This document shows, piece after piece, positions 32,783-42,032 of a stretch of 64,000 bases of DNA (position 1 is its first letter; every line of letters begins with the position of its first letter). Where the stretch lies: contig DKFJ01000010.1 of NCBI GenBank assembly GCA_002452335.1, forward strand, positions 510,934 through 574,933. The letters run 5' to 3'. The translations under genes and the position numbers were made by a program. Origin of the DNA: Deferribacteraceae bacterium UBA6799. GTDB lineage: Bacteria; Chrysiogenota; Deferribacteres; Deferribacterales; Geovibrionaceae. The notes under the pieces were generated by a model. The model was given only the letters and a program-made list of their open reading frames with translations, did no database searches and was not told the origin of the DNA.

Positions 32783-34525
32783 TTAATGAAAGAACACGCT
32801 GCCGCATTTTTCGATGATGAATTCTCTCACTCTGTTCTCGGCGTCCGCCGCCACGGCGCAGGTGTTCAGATCACGGACCATCTCTTCGCAATCTCTGATA
32901 GAGAGCGAGTTTATGATCATCCTGGCCTTCAGCAGCGAAGCGGGGCTCATGCTGAGCGATCTGTAGCCCAGCCCCAGCAGAAGCGGTATGTATTTCGGCT
33001 CTCCGGCGGTCTCTCCGCATACTGTACACTCGATGCCGGACTTTTCCGCATTCTCGGCGACCGTTTTCAGCAGCCTGCGCACCGCAGGATGGCACGGCAT
33101 ATAGAGATAGGCGACATATTCATTGTTTCTGTCTATGCCCAGCGTATACTGTATCAGGTCGTTGGTGCCTATGCTGAAAAAATCGGCCTCTTTCGCTATG
33201 ACATCGCTGATGACCGCAATGGAAGGAAGCTCTATCATAACGCCGGTCTTTATATTCTCATTAAAAGGCAGACCTTCGGCTCTCAGCTCTTTTTTGGCTG
33301 TTTCCACTGCCTCACGGCACTGGTGAAACTCCTCCATTCCGGAGATCATGGGGAACATTATTCTAACATCGGCTTCAGCCGATACTCTCAATATAGCCCG
33401 TAACTGTTTGATGAAGAAGTCATAATGTCTTATAGAATATCTGACAGCCCTAAGCCCCATCGCCGGATTCTTCTCCGACGGGTGCGGCATATATTTTGCC
33501 AGTTTTTCAGCGCCCAGATCGAAAGTTCTTATCACCAGAGGTTTTCCCATATTCTGTTCGGCAGCGTCTTTCAATATGCCGTACTGGGTCTCCTCGTCCA
33601 CGTTTCCGTGCTGCATGTATATATATTCGGTGCGGTAAAGCCCCACGCCGGATGATCTGTATTCGTTGGACAGATAGAATTCGCTGTTCAGCTCTATGTT
33701 GCTGTAAAGGTTGATGGTCACACCGTCCTGAGTCACGGACTCCTCGTCCTTGTGTCTGGCGAGCTCCCGGATATATTCGGCGTATCTGCCGTCTTTCTGT
33801 CTGTATTTCTGTATGGTTTCACGGTCGGGATCGATTATTACTATTCCCTCGAACCCGTCTATGATTATGAAATCACCTGTGTCGGCGACTTCTGTCACAT
33901 CACCCAGACCGACCACAGCCGGAATCTCCAGCGAGCGGGCAAGAATGGACGTATGAGCCGTTCTGCTGCCCAGATCGGTCACGAACCCTCTGATGTTCTT
34001 TTTATTCATATAAGCGGTGTCTGAGGGGCTCAGGTCGTGGGCTATTACTATCTCGGAGCTTCCGGCGCTCAGTATGGCGTCCGGTCCTTTTCCTGTCATG
34101 AACCTGAGTATCTTCTGAACTATGCTCTCTATGTCCGAGCGTCTCTCCCGGAGATATTCGTTAGCGGATTTGTCGAACTGAGCGGTCAGTCTTCCGCATG
34201 ACATGGTCAGAGCGTATTCGGCATTTACCAGATTGTCTTTTATGAGATTTTCCGCCTCTCCTATGAGCATATTGTCACGGAGAAGCATCAGGTAAATGTC
34301 GAAGATGAAAGAAAGATCGTCTGTCAGGTCGTCTTTGCTGATGTTTTTTGAGTTTTCAATGAATTCGGCTGTGTTTTCAACAGCGAACTTAAGTCTGTTG
34401 ATCTCCGCCGGTATCTCAATGGGTTTGATGGAGCGTCTGCGGACAGGCAGTTTTTTTCTGTCCACCACACGGCAGACCCCGAGAGATATGCCGTCACTGG
34501 CGGGGATTCCTGTAAGGATCTTCAA
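32783..34525 (-). CDS. ptsI: phosphoenolpyruvate--protein phosphotransferase (PTS enzyme I)
   Basis: Takes phosphate from PEP and passes it to HPr. The 580 residues contain the phospho-His domain (DLGSRTAHTSILARS, His about 190), the PEP-binding TIM barrel (YRTEYIYMQ, FPMISGMEE, GVMIELPS) and the catalytic Cys region ECTVCGETAGEP near the C terminus. Length and motifs are normal. Overlaps ptsH by 4 nt. Confidence 0.97.
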   Translation of the reverse strand: MKILTGIPASDGISLGVCRVVDRKKLPVRRRSIKPIEIPAEINRLKFAVENTAEFIENSKNISKDDLTDDLSFIFDIYLMLLRDNMLIGEAENLIKDNLVNAEYALTMSCGRLTAQFDKSANEYLRERRSDIESIVQKILRFMTGKGPDAILSAGSSEIVIAHDLSPSDTAYMNKKNIRGFVTDLGSRTAHTSILARSLEIPAVVGLGDVTEVADTGDFIIIDGFEGIVIIDPDRETIQKYRQKDGRYAEYIRELARHKDEESVTQDGVTINLYSNIELNSEFYLSNEYRSSGVGLYRTEYIYMQHGNVDEETQYGILKDAAEQNMGKPLVIRTFDLGAEKLAKYMPHPSEKNPAMGLRAVRYSIRHYDFFIKQLRAILRVSAEADVRIMFPMISGMEEFHQCREAVETAKKELRAEGLPFNENIKTGVMIELPSIAVISDVIAKEADFFSIGTNDLIQYTLGIDRNNEYVAYLYMPCHPAVRRLLKTVAENAEKSGIECTVCGETAGEPKYIPLLLGLGYRSLSMSPASLLKARMIINSLSIRDCEEMVRDLNTCAVAADAENRVREFIIEKCGSVFFH

Positions 34526-34794
34526 CGTTCTTCACCAAACCTGCTGCGCACCAGCTCTTCAATAGCGGACACGGCGCTCTCTTCGTCCTCTCCGTTGATG
34601 ATAACGGTGATGACAGACCCTTTGAACGCCGCCAGCATCATAAGCCCCATAATGCTTTTACCGTTCACGTCCATTCCGTCTCTGGAAACCTTGATCTCGG
34701 ACTTAAATTTCTCTGCGGTTTTAACGAACGCTCCGGCGGCTCTTGCGTGCATGCCCAGCTCGTTCACTATTTCCAGTTCTTTAGTAATACTCAT
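34522..34794 (-). CDS. ptsH: phosphocarrier protein HPr
   Basis: A 90-residue phosphocarrier. The catalytic histidine is H16 in LGMHARAAGAFV. The regulatory serine is S47 in NGKSIMGLMMLAA, the site that HPr kinase modifies in Gram-positives; hprK is present 3 kb upstream in the same run. Both phosphorylation modes are therefore possible. It lies directly after the EIID gene (adjacent, no gap) and overlaps ptsI. Confidence 0.97.
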   Translation of the reverse strand: MSITKELEIVNELGMHARAAGAFVKTAEKFKSEIKVSRDGMDVNGKSIMGLMMLAAFKGSVITVIINGEDEESAVSAIEELVRSRFGEER

Positions 34795-35493
34795 CTATGC
34801 TCCTGTAATAAAAAGGAAAAATCCTGTTAATATCATAATTATCACCAGCCCCAGCACTATATCCAGCTTCTTCGCCAGCGCCATTCCCGTGAGCACATAA
34901 ACAGTCAGGATGCCCAGCACCACGGAATCAAAGTCAGAGCAGGATTTAGCCAGATAGGACAGCAGTATGCCGAAGAAAAACGCCGAGGCGACATCGAAAT
35001 ACATAGGCCATCTGTTAAAACCTATCCTGTTAAAGAAAACTATCACTTCCTTTCCCAGAGCATAGCCAATGCTGTATCCGGAGAAGCGGAAGATCAGATG
35101 AAACGAATTATAGAAGACAAGATATGCCGCAAGCCCCAGCCAGGGGTTATAAAGACCGGCTATGGCGGCGATGACAAAGCTCAGAGGTCTGAGCGAATGC
35201 CAGAAAAAACTGTCGCCAAAAGCGCCGAAGGCTGAGGAATAGGTCTTTTTATAAAAATCTTCTTCACCGTTCTGCTCAAACTCCTTCACCCAGACACCGG
35301 CGATGAAATTTACCAGATAAGGGTGAGTGTGAAAATAAGCTGTCTGCTCAAATACTTTTTTAACTTCGAGACTGATACCGTTCAGAGCCGCCGCCTTGCG
35401 AATCAGAAAGGCAAAACCCGTTCCCTGCATGTTCTCATGGTTCATATTAGCCTGATAAAACAGGCTGAAAAATCCGACTATCAGGCTTTTCAT
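34795..35493 (-). CDS. PTS mannose-family IID component
   Basis: Membrane subunit of a mannose/sorbose-type sugar permease. The 232 residues begin with SLIVGFFSLFYQANMNHENMQGTGFAFLI, the family's N-terminal pattern. A C-terminal hydrophobic region (about 175-232) supplies the membrane anchor. Usual IID length is about 270-280, so this one is short. The start at 35493 overlaps the IIC stop (ATGA), and GGTGAT lies just upstream. Confidence 0.87.
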   Translation of the reverse strand: MKSLIVGFFSLFYQANMNHENMQGTGFAFLIRKAAALNGISLEVKKVFEQTAYFHTHPYLVNFIAGVWVKEFEQNGEEDFYKKTYSSAFGAFGDSFFWHSLRPLSFVIAAIAGLYNPWLGLAAYLVFYNSFHLIFRFSGYSIGYALGKEVIVFFNRIGFNRWPMYFDVASAFFFGILLSYLAKSCSDFDSVVLGILTVYVLTGMALAKKLDIVLGLVIIMILTGFFLFITGA

Positions 35494-36140
35494 AATATCA
35501 CCCATCCGGTGAGAAGACCCAGCATGAACACAGCGTATTTGAAGTAGGTTCTGGCGGACAGAAACCTAAGAATATAGCCCGTCAGAAAAACGAATATCAT
35601 CAGACAGAAGAGATAAAAATTAAGATGATAGTCTATATGACCGTGTATGAGATAATATATCTGAAGTACCAGATACGTTCCCAGACTGTAGAAAACAACA
35701 CCTCTGAGAAATGAAAAACCCATTCCCAGCATAAGCAGACGCAGAGGATATATCCTGCCCCTCTTCTGCTGGCGCACATAGAGAGCCTTGTTGAACGATC
35801 TGGTGATGTGCAGAGTCATGGTTACCGGATACATCATCAGCAGAACCAGAAGAAATATCAGAATATACTGAGGCAGGTGGTCGCAGGGAAGCAATGTCAG
35901 AAGACAGCAGGCCGCAAAAGCCCCGAAAGAGTCCTCCTTCGGTATGCGGGTTCCGAACGGAACATCCACCAGTCCGATCGCCTCGAAAATGATGCCCACA
36001 TAAAAACACTCTATCGTGTTGCCGAAGAGCAGGCCGAGAACGAAGGAAATGACTATAGGTCTGGACAGCATCAGATTGAACGCGGCGAAACGATCCACAG
36101 AGATCACGCCGGCATATAATACTGCCAGAGCTATATTCAC
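35490..36140 (-). CDS. PTS mannose-family IIC component
   Basis: Polytopic membrane protein of 216 residues forming the sugar-translocating part with IID. The N terminus matches the family (SVDRFAAFNLMLSRPIVISFVLGLLFGNT then IGLVDVPFGTRIPKEDSFGAF). Around six membrane segments are visible. It is shorter than the roughly 250-265 typical of enteric IIC, so substrate class cannot be assigned. Overlaps IIB and IID by 4 nt each. Confidence 0.87.
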   Translation of the reverse strand: MNIALAVLYAGVISVDRFAAFNLMLSRPIVISFVLGLLFGNTIECFYVGIIFEAIGLVDVPFGTRIPKEDSFGAFAACCLLTLLPCDHLPQYILIFLLVLLMMYPVTMTLHITRSFNKALYVRQQKRGRIYPLRLLMLGMGFSFLRGVVFYSLGTYLVLQIYYLIHGHIDYHLNFYLFCLMIFVFLTGYILRFLSARTYFKYAVFMLGLLTGWVIL

Positions 36141-36628
36141 AGATTACCCTCCAGAATATTGTGAAAATTCTTTATCTCGACACTTGGCTCCCAAGCCACT
36201 TTATGTATGAACACTTCATGTTTCTCTCTGATCTCGCAGACCTTGTTGATCTCTTCGGGATTGAGAAACACAGTGTTGGACACTTCTATCTTATGCTCAC
36301 GGCTCGCCACGCAGCCGATATTCACATACACGTCATCAGAGATTATATTTTTGATTTTATACAGGTCGTCCACACTCTCTAAAATCACCAGAACATAGTC
36401 TTTCTTGTATCTGTCAGACCGGAACGAGGCGATGAACTCATCAAGAGTCAGCACGGATATCTCCGTACCGGGCGGCAGAGTGCTGCTGTATATCATCTTT
36501 TGCAGAGGGTTTGACGCGACCCTGTCATTGACCAGAATGATATGGTTGATCTTAAAGTGCTTAATCCAGCCCTCTATCACCTGCCCGTGTATAAGTCTGT
36601 CGTCAACGCGGAAGATTATCTTTTTCAT
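36137..36628 (-). CDS. PTS mannose-family IIB component
   Basis: Soluble phosphotransfer subunit, 163 residues. The active histidine is H14 in FRVDDRLIHGQVIEGW, the diagnostic IIB-Man motif. ATG 36628 is chosen because this motif then lies at the normal distance from the N terminus and the start overlaps the IIA stop (ATGA). A reading to 36697 would add 23 unrelated residues. Receives phosphate from IIA and passes it to the sugar bound by IIC/IID. Confidence 0.93.
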   Translation of the reverse strand: MKKIIFRVDDRLIHGQVIEGWIKHFKINHIILVNDRVASNPLQKMIYSSTLPPGTEISVLTLDEFIASFRSDRYKKDYVLVILESVDDLYKIKNIISDDVYVNIGCVASREHKIEVSNTVFLNPEEINKVCEIREKHEVFIHKVAWEPSVEIKNFHNILEGNL

Positions 36629-37029
36629 GCCTTCCCTTTCATAAGCTGGCCTGCGACAATGATGCTGTTTTTGCCTGATTCGGCGCAGTCTTCGCATATG
36701 GAGGTCAGTGATTTATGCTCTTTTCTGGCGCTGATAGCCTTTATCAGCATGGGCAGATTGACTCCTGACACCACTTCCACGTTCTTGGTGCCGAGATACG
36801 CCATTGATATATTAGAGGGGCTTCCTCCGAACATGTCGGTGAAGATTATGACCCCGTCAGATTCATATTTATCTATCGCTTTTTCAATGCTGTCAGCAAT
36901 ATCTGTGAGAGATGAGCCCTCCAGCATGGATATGGATTCCAGACATTCCTGTTTGCCTACTATCATTTCCGCTGATTTAATCAATTCCTCTCCGAAGAGA
37001 CCGTGTGTTACAGCTATTATTCCGATCAT
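36625..37029 (-). CDS. PTS mannose-family IIA component
   Basis: A 134-residue soluble IIA domain. The phosphorylated histidine is H9 in GIIAVTHGLFGEEL, and FTDMFGGSPSNIS (about 63-75) is the conserved second motif. Here IIA is a separate protein rather than fused to IIB as in E. coli ManX. It lies 4 nt after rapZ, an order also seen in deltaproteobacteria. Confidence 0.94.
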   Translation of the reverse strand: MIGIIAVTHGLFGEELIKSAEMIVGKQECLESISMLEGSSLTDIADSIEKAIDKYESDGVIIFTDMFGGSPSNISMAYLGTKNVEVVSGVNLPMLIKAISARKEHKSLTSICEDCAESGKNSIIVAGQLMKGKA

Positions 37030-37033
37030 TTGA

Positions 37034-37897
37034 TCACCTGTTGATATCCCTGTGTCTGATATTTACTTTATTTTTTGAGCTTTCCGCAAGATATTTAGAA
37101 ATATCTTCGGTCAGAGCTACCGATCTGTGCTTTCCTCCGGTGCATCCGATGGAAATGGTCAGGTATTTTTTTCCTTCCCGTATGTAGTTTGGGATGAGAA
37201 ATCCCAGCATCTCCTTCGTGTGCATAAGAAACAGCTCAGCATTAGTATCGGACAGCACATAGTCGCGCACCTGATCATCCAGCCCTGTCTTGTCTCTCAG
37301 CCCATCCACGAAGAAAGGGTTCTTCATGAATCTCACATCGAAAACAAGATCAGAATCCAGCGGCAGACCGTATTTGAACCCGAAAGACTGGATAGTTATC
37401 ACCAGCCCCGATGCGGCGTCCACATCAAAGAAATCTTCCAGACGTTTTTTAAGATCATGCACGTTGAGCTGTGACGTATCAATGGACATGTCAGCGTATT
37501 CCCTGATGGGCCACAGTTTTTCTTTCTCCGCCTGGATAGCTTCCGGCAGGTTTTCACCCATGGGATGCCTGCGTCTTGTCTCTTTATATCTTTTCACGAG
37601 AACATCTTCGGAAGCATGGAGAAAAACAACTTTTGCGCTGTATTTCTCCTGAAGCACCTTGATCTTCTCTATGGCTGCGTCTATGTTCTTTGTGCGGCTG
37701 TCGATAACAAGGGCAACTTTGTTCAGCTCATTCTCATATACCAGCATAAGCTCAACGAATTTGTCCAGAAGGCGTAAGGGGAGATTGTCTATAGTGTAGT
37801 AGCCCAGATCCTCCAGAGTGGCGGCTGCAACGGATTTTCCTCCGCCGGAAAGACCTGTCAGAACGATAAGTGATTTATCATGTTCAGAGCTCATCAT
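37034..37897 (-). CDS. rapZ: RNase adapter protein RapZ
   Basis: 287-residue P-loop protein. Walker A GLSGGGKS is at residues 15-22, and the C-terminal domain carries IGCTGGKHRSVALTE. In E. coli RapZ senses glucosamine 6-phosphate and guides RNase E to the sRNA GlmZ; in other phyla it is linked to envelope sugar homeostasis and nucleotide binding. glmM is in the same gene run, consistent with a cell-wall precursor role, but no glmZ-like sRNA is recognisable here. Confidence 0.95.
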   Translation of the reverse strand: MMSSEHDKSLIVLTGLSGGGKSVAAATLEDLGYYTIDNLPLRLLDKFVELMLVYENELNKVALVIDSRTKNIDAAIEKIKVLQEKYSAKVVFLHASEDVLVKRYKETRRRHPMGENLPEAIQAEKEKLWPIREYADMSIDTSQLNVHDLKKRLEDFFDVDAASGLVITIQSFGFKYGLPLDSDLVFDVRFMKNPFFVDGLRDKTGLDDQVRDYVLSDTNAELFLMHTKEMLGFLIPNYIREGKKYLTISIGCTGGKHRSVALTEDISKYLAESSKNKVNIRHRDINR

Positions 37898-38886
37898 TCC
37901 ACTCCTTTGCGTCCCATGCGCACATCCACGGATTTAGAGACCAGTTTTCTGTCCTTGCCTTCCTGTATGGCGCCGAAAAGTCTCTCGGAGAACTCTTTAG
38001 CGGAATCATATCCCATTATCTTCAGCAGATGGTTTCTGGCGGCTATCTCCACGATAACAGCCATGTTGCGCCCGGCGCTGATGGGCAGATGTATTTTCGG
38101 TACTCTCTGCTTCAGTATCTCGTGCTGTAGATTATCCAGCCCCAGCCTGTCATAGGAGGCGTTAGGATCCCAGTCGGAGAACTCTATCACCAGCTCCAGT
38201 TTTTTTCTGAGCCTGATAGCGGCAACTCCGAACATATCTTTTATGTTTATGATGCCCAGTCCCCTGACCTCCATGTGGTAGCGGAGAACATCGGAACTGG
38301 AGCCTTCCAGATAATCCTGAATACGTTTGAAACGGACAGCGTCGTCGGCAACCAGCCTGTGCCCTCTTTTTATAAGCTCCACGGCGCACTCGCTCTTTCC
38401 TATGCCGCTTCTGCCTGTGATCAGAACGCCTATACCGAAAACGTCCATAAAAACACCGTGGCACACAGTGTCGGGCGCCAGCCTGTCTTCCAGATATACG
38501 GATATTTCGGTGATGGTGTCTGAGCTGATCTTGTCAGTTTTCATCAAGGGAATGTTATAGAGTTTGCAGGCATCGGAGAGTTCCTGCGGAGTGTGAAGGT
38601 TTTTTGTTACAACGAAACAGCAGGCGTCCTTACGGCAAAACGCGTCCAGAGAAGCGGTTCGCTCGGCGGACGGCAGTTTCCATAGGTATGATATCTCTGT
38701 GTTTCCGAGTATCTGAACACGCCCGGAGTGGATGTGGTCGCAGTAGCCCGCAAGAGCAAGCCCCGGCTTTTGTATCCGGTAATGAGTGATGTACCTGTCA
38801 TCAACCAGTTTTTTGCCGTATATGAGTTTCAGTCCGAGATGCTCTGCATCGTCAGACAAAAGCTCGGCAACAGGCACCTGTTTCAT
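37894..38886 (-). CDS. hprK: HPr kinase/phosphorylase
   Basis: Phosphorylates or dephosphorylates HPr on its regulatory serine. The 330 residues have an N-terminal domain and a C-terminal kinase domain. Walker A GRSGIGKS lies near residue 157, and the signature MEVRGLGIINIKDMFG near 208. Overlaps rapZ and ptsN by 4 nt each. Together with ptsH S47 and without obvious catabolic operons, it probably controls regulation rather than only sugar uptake. Confidence 0.95.
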   Translation of the reverse strand: MKQVPVAELLSDDAEHLGLKLIYGKKLVDDRYITHYRIQKPGLALAGYCDHIHSGRVQILGNTEISYLWKLPSAERTASLDAFCRKDACCFVVTKNLHTPQELSDACKLYNIPLMKTDKISSDTITEISVYLEDRLAPDTVCHGVFMDVFGIGVLITGRSGIGKSECAVELIKRGHRLVADDAVRFKRIQDYLEGSSSDVLRYHMEVRGLGIINIKDMFGVAAIRLRKKLELVIEFSDWDPNASYDRLGLDNLQHEILKQRVPKIHLPISAGRNMAVIVEIAARNHLLKIMGYDSAKEFSERLFGAIQEGKDRKLVSKSVDVRMGRKGVE

Positions 38887-39350
38887 CCCAGATTAGCTTC
38901 CTCCTCTTTCAGAACAGCAAGTATCTCTGCCGGTGTCATATCTTTTGACATCACACGGGATTTGAAATCTGTCAGCTTAACCAGCCGGCTGAGCTTAGCC
39001 AGTGTTTTCAGATGAAGGTTCATCTGTTTTTCCGGCGACAGAAGAGCGAAAAACAGCTTAACAGGCTGATTGTCCGAAGCCTGATATTCTACTCCGTTTC
39101 TGCTGATCCCCACTACGATGATGATATCTTCTATATCGGGCAGTTTTGCGTGCGGAATGGCTACCTGCTCGCCGACCCCCGTGCTTCCCAGTGACTCCCT
39201 CTCCGCCAGAGCGGAGAGGGCTGTCGCTGCGTTATCTATTTTTCCTGATTTGAAAGCCGTATCAGCGAGCTCTTTTAAAACACCCTCTTTGGTGGATGCC
39301 GAAAGCTCACTTATAATACAATTTTCGTCAATATGATCAGTCAGTTCCAT
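38883..39350 (-). CDS. ptsN: PTS IIA-like nitrogen-regulatory protein PtsN
   Basis: 155-residue IIA domain of the fructose/nitrogen class. The phosphorylated histidine is H67 in GEQVAIPHAKLPDI. As in many Gram-negatives it lies beside hpf and rpoN. It probably acts as a regulatory phosphate acceptor for EI/HPr rather than in transport, since no IIBC-Fru partner is present. Confidence 0.92.
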   Translation of the reverse strand: MELTDHIDENCIISELSASTKEGVLKELADTAFKSGKIDNAATALSALAERESLGSTGVGEQVAIPHAKLPDIEDIIIVVGISRNGVEYQASDNQPVKLFFALLSPEKQMNLHLKTLAKLSRLVKLTDFKSRVMSKDMTPAEILAVLKEEEANLG

Positions 39351-39357
39351 GCCTGAC

Positions 39358-39897
39358 TCATGCCTCTATCAGACCTATATTGCCGTCATCACGAACATAT
39401 ACGACAGCTATCTGGTTGTCTTCAGCGTTTCTGAAAACAAAGAACTGCTTGTTCAGCAGGTCCATCTGCATAACTGCCTCTTCCACGTCCATAGGTTTCA
39501 CAGGGATAGATTTTGTTACTATCACTCTGTTGTCCTCGTCCATGCTCTCGATGCTGGCAGTGTCGAATACGTTCAGCTTCAGAGGAGCGTCAAACGCCTT
39601 GTCCTGAAGTTTTTTGTTTTTCAGCTTCTCTTTGTATTTGATAAGCTGTTTTTCGATCTTATCAGTAGCGAGGTCTAAGGATGCGTAGAGGTCTTCGGAT
39701 TTTTCCAGACCTTTCATCATCACGCCTTTAGCGGCGATGAGGACTTCGACAATGTGAAGGTTTTTCTGTACTTCCAGAAGTACAGTCGCCTCAGTTATGT
39801 GGTCGAAGTATTTTTCTAACCTGCCGACTTTCTTTTCTGCGTAGGATCTGATGGCATCGGTGATGTCGATATTTCTGGCGGTTATTTGGATTTGCAT
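39358..39897 (-). CDS. hpf: ribosome hibernation promoting factor, long form
   Basis: 179 residues. The N-terminal domain (MQIQITARNIDITDAIRSYAEKKVGRLEKYFDHI) binds the 30S mRNA channel. The C-terminal extension (about 125-179, VTKSIPVKPMDVEEAVMQMDLLNKQFFVFRNAE) is the dimerisation domain of long HPF, which pairs ribosomes directly into 100S dimers without RMF. Lies 2 nt after rpoN and 7 nt before ptsN. Confidence 0.95.
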   Translation of the reverse strand: MQIQITARNIDITDAIRSYAEKKVGRLEKYFDHITEATVLLEVQKNLHIVEVLIAAKGVMMKGLEKSEDLYASLDLATDKIEKQLIKYKEKLKNKKLQDKAFDAPLKLNVFDTASIESMDEDNRVIVTKSIPVKPMDVEEAVMQMDLLNKQFFVFRNAEDNQIAVVYVRDDGNIGLIEA

Positions 39898-39899
39898 AC

Positions 39900-41315
39900 T
39901 TACCTCCTGATACGTTTACGTTGTGATTTTGTTGGTATGCTTAACTCGTCCCTGTATTTTGCTACGGTACGCCGGGCTATGTTTATACCCTGTCCGTTCA
40001 AAAGTTCAACTATTTTCTGATCGCTGTGCGGTTTTTCCGGATTTTCGCTGTCCACTATCTCTTTTATCATGTTTTTGACCTTCTGAGTAGACATATCGCC
40101 AGTGTCTGTATCCAGTCCTTTTACAAAGAATGATTTCAGTTCGATAAGTCCCTGATGGGTCATGGCATATTTTCCGGCGGTAACTCTGCTGACAGTAGAT
40201 TCGTGCAGACCGGTAACGTCTGCCACGTCTTTCAGTTTCAGAGGTTTAAGGAAATTGTCGCCTTTTTCCAGAAATTCTCCCTGTATCTCAGTAAGCACCT
40301 TAACAACACGATAAATTGCTTTTTGTCTTTTGTTAAGACTTTTTATGAGCCAGAGAGCATTTTTTACCTTTTCTTCAATATACTCCTTTGTAGATCCGTC
40401 TAATGAACGATTCTTAAGAAGATTCAGATAATAGGTATTCATCCTCAGTGCGGGAATACCCTCCTCATTTAATATAATATCATATTCTCCGTCTTTTTTC
40501 ACAATATAAACATCGGGTTTGACAGCATGATTTTCTCCGCCGCCATAACTTAACCCCGGTTTCGGGTCTGTCTTGCGCATCAGAAACATCATATAGTCAA
40601 AAGTGTCGTCTTCTATGCTGAGTGCCGCCTTTATCTCGTCATGGCGGTAGTTTATAAGATCTTTTTCATGATTTTCCAGCAGATCGGCTATGAAATCCAC
40701 ATATACCTGATCCACATCGAACTGAGCGAGCTGAAGATTGATGCACTCTTTCAGATTTCTGGCGGCTATCCCCGCCGGATCGAATGTCTGCACCAGTGTC
40801 AGAGCCTGTTCGACAGTCTCTTCGTCCACTCCCACCTCTTCTGCCACCTCTTCCGTGGCGTCCAGAAAATAACCTTCATCGGACAGGTTGCCTATTATGT
40901 CCAGAGCCGCCGCAGCTATGTTTCTGGGGCATCCTGATGTTTTAAGCTGATCTGTCAGGTGTTCATAGAGGGTCTTGCTGCCGCTGACGAATTTTTCCAG
41001 ATCATATCCTTCGTCATCTGTAGGGGTGAATGTTATGTCGTTGTGGTCTCTATAGAATTCTTCCCAGTCGATATTATCCAGATCATCGCCCTTGGTCTCT
41101 TCCACCATCTCTTCTTTTTCTTCGGATTTTTCTTCCTGCTGTCTGTCGTCCGTCTCTTCCAGAACCGGGTTATCCTCCAGATAGCTGTTCAGCTCCTGCA
41201 GAAGCTCCGTGATGGGCATCTGAAGAATAGAAAGCGACTGCTTCATCTGAGGGGTGATGTGAAGTTTTTGAGAAAGTTTGCCGCTTATTTCAAGATTAAG
41301 CCTGCCGCCTTTCAC
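39900..41315 (-). CDS. rpoN: RNA polymerase sigma-54 factor
   Basis: 471 residues. Region I is Gln/Leu-rich (LHITPQMKQSLSILQMPITELLQELNSYLEDNPVLEE), region II is acidic, then come the core-binding domain, the HTH (LKDVADVTGLHESTVSRVTAGKYAMT) and the RpoN box ARRTVAKYR from residue 447. It depends on AAA+ activators, none of which is in this window. Overlaps lptB by 4 nt; the lptB-rpoN-hpf-ptsN order is the common Gram-negative one. Confidence 0.97.
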   Translation of the reverse strand: MKGGRLNLEISGKLSQKLHITPQMKQSLSILQMPITELLQELNSYLEDNPVLEETDDRQQEEKSEEKEEMVEETKGDDLDNIDWEEFYRDHNDITFTPTDDEGYDLEKFVSGSKTLYEHLTDQLKTSGCPRNIAAAALDIIGNLSDEGYFLDATEEVAEEVGVDEETVEQALTLVQTFDPAGIAARNLKECINLQLAQFDVDQVYVDFIADLLENHEKDLINYRHDEIKAALSIEDDTFDYMMFLMRKTDPKPGLSYGGGENHAVKPDVYIVKKDGEYDIILNEEGIPALRMNTYYLNLLKNRSLDGSTKEYIEEKVKNALWLIKSLNKRQKAIYRVVKVLTEIQGEFLEKGDNFLKPLKLKDVADVTGLHESTVSRVTAGKYAMTHQGLIELKSFFVKGLDTDTGDMSTQKVKNMIKEIVDSENPEKPHSDQKIVELLNGQGINIARRTVAKYRDELSIPTKSQRKRIRR

Positions 41316-42031
41316 AATGAGAAGTCCTTGCCTAAATACCTGTCGATTACTTCCGGATTCTGCACTATGTCATGCGGATCGCCATGTGTAAGGACAGAGC
41401 CGTCGGCAATAATATAGGCACGATCTGTTATTTTGAGAGTCTCTCGTACGTTGTGGTCTGTGATGAGAACACCTATGCCTCTGTGTTTCAGTTCGAATAT
41501 CATATTCTGAATATCTGCCACAGATATGGGGTCTATCCCTGAAAACGGTTCATCCAGAAGGATGATGTCCGGCTCGCCGGCCATGCATCTGGCTATTTCG
41601 ACCCTTCTTCTCTCTCCTCCGGATAGTGAATATCCCTGGGATTTTACAACTTTTTGCAGACCGAATTCCTCTATCAGGACATTCGTTCTGTCTTTTATAA
41701 ACTGCTTGTCAGTGTATTTTATCTCTAAAGCAGCGTAGATATTTTCAAAAACGGTCATTCTGCGGAATATGGATGCTTCCTGCGGAAGATATCCGATACC
41801 GCTCATGCTTCGTCTGTGCATAGAGCTTTTTGTGATGTCGTCACCGTTCAGAACCACATTCCCGCCGTCAGGCCGCACCAGACCGACTATCATGTAGAAA
41901 GTGGTGGTCTTTCCGGCGCCGTTGGGTCCCAGAAGCCCCACTATCTCGCCCTTCTGGACATTGATGGTGACATCGTTCACCACGGTGCGTTTTTTATATA
42001 TTTTTTTGAGATGTTCCGCTTTCAGTGACAA
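41312..42031 (-). CDS. lptB: LPS export ABC transporter ATP-binding protein
   Basis: ATPase that powers LPS extraction from the inner membrane with LptF/LptG. 239 residues with Walker A GPNGAGKTT, signature LSGGERRRVEIARC and Walker B IILLDEPFSGID. The LptB-like YLPQEASIFRRMTVFENI segment is present. lptF and lptG are not nearby. Lies 1 nt after lptA. Confidence 0.96.
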   Translation of the reverse strand: MSLKAEHLKKIYKKRTVVNDVTINVQKGEIVGLLGPNGAGKTTTFYMIVGLVRPDGGNVVLNGDDITKSSMHRRSMSGIGYLPQEASIFRRMTVFENIYAALEIKYTDKQFIKDRTNVLIEEFGLQKVVKSQGYSLSGGERRRVEIARCMAGEPDIILLDEPFSGIDPISVADIQNMIFELKHRGIGVLITDHNVRETLKITDRAYIIADGSVLTHGDPHDIVQNPEVIDRYLGKDFSL

Positions 42032-42032
42032 A

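Noticed and set aside
34795..36140. PTS IIC and IID as decayed pseudogenes because of short length
   Set aside because: Both have intact reading frames, family N-terminal motifs and coupled starts and stops. Shortness is more likely a subfamily trait.
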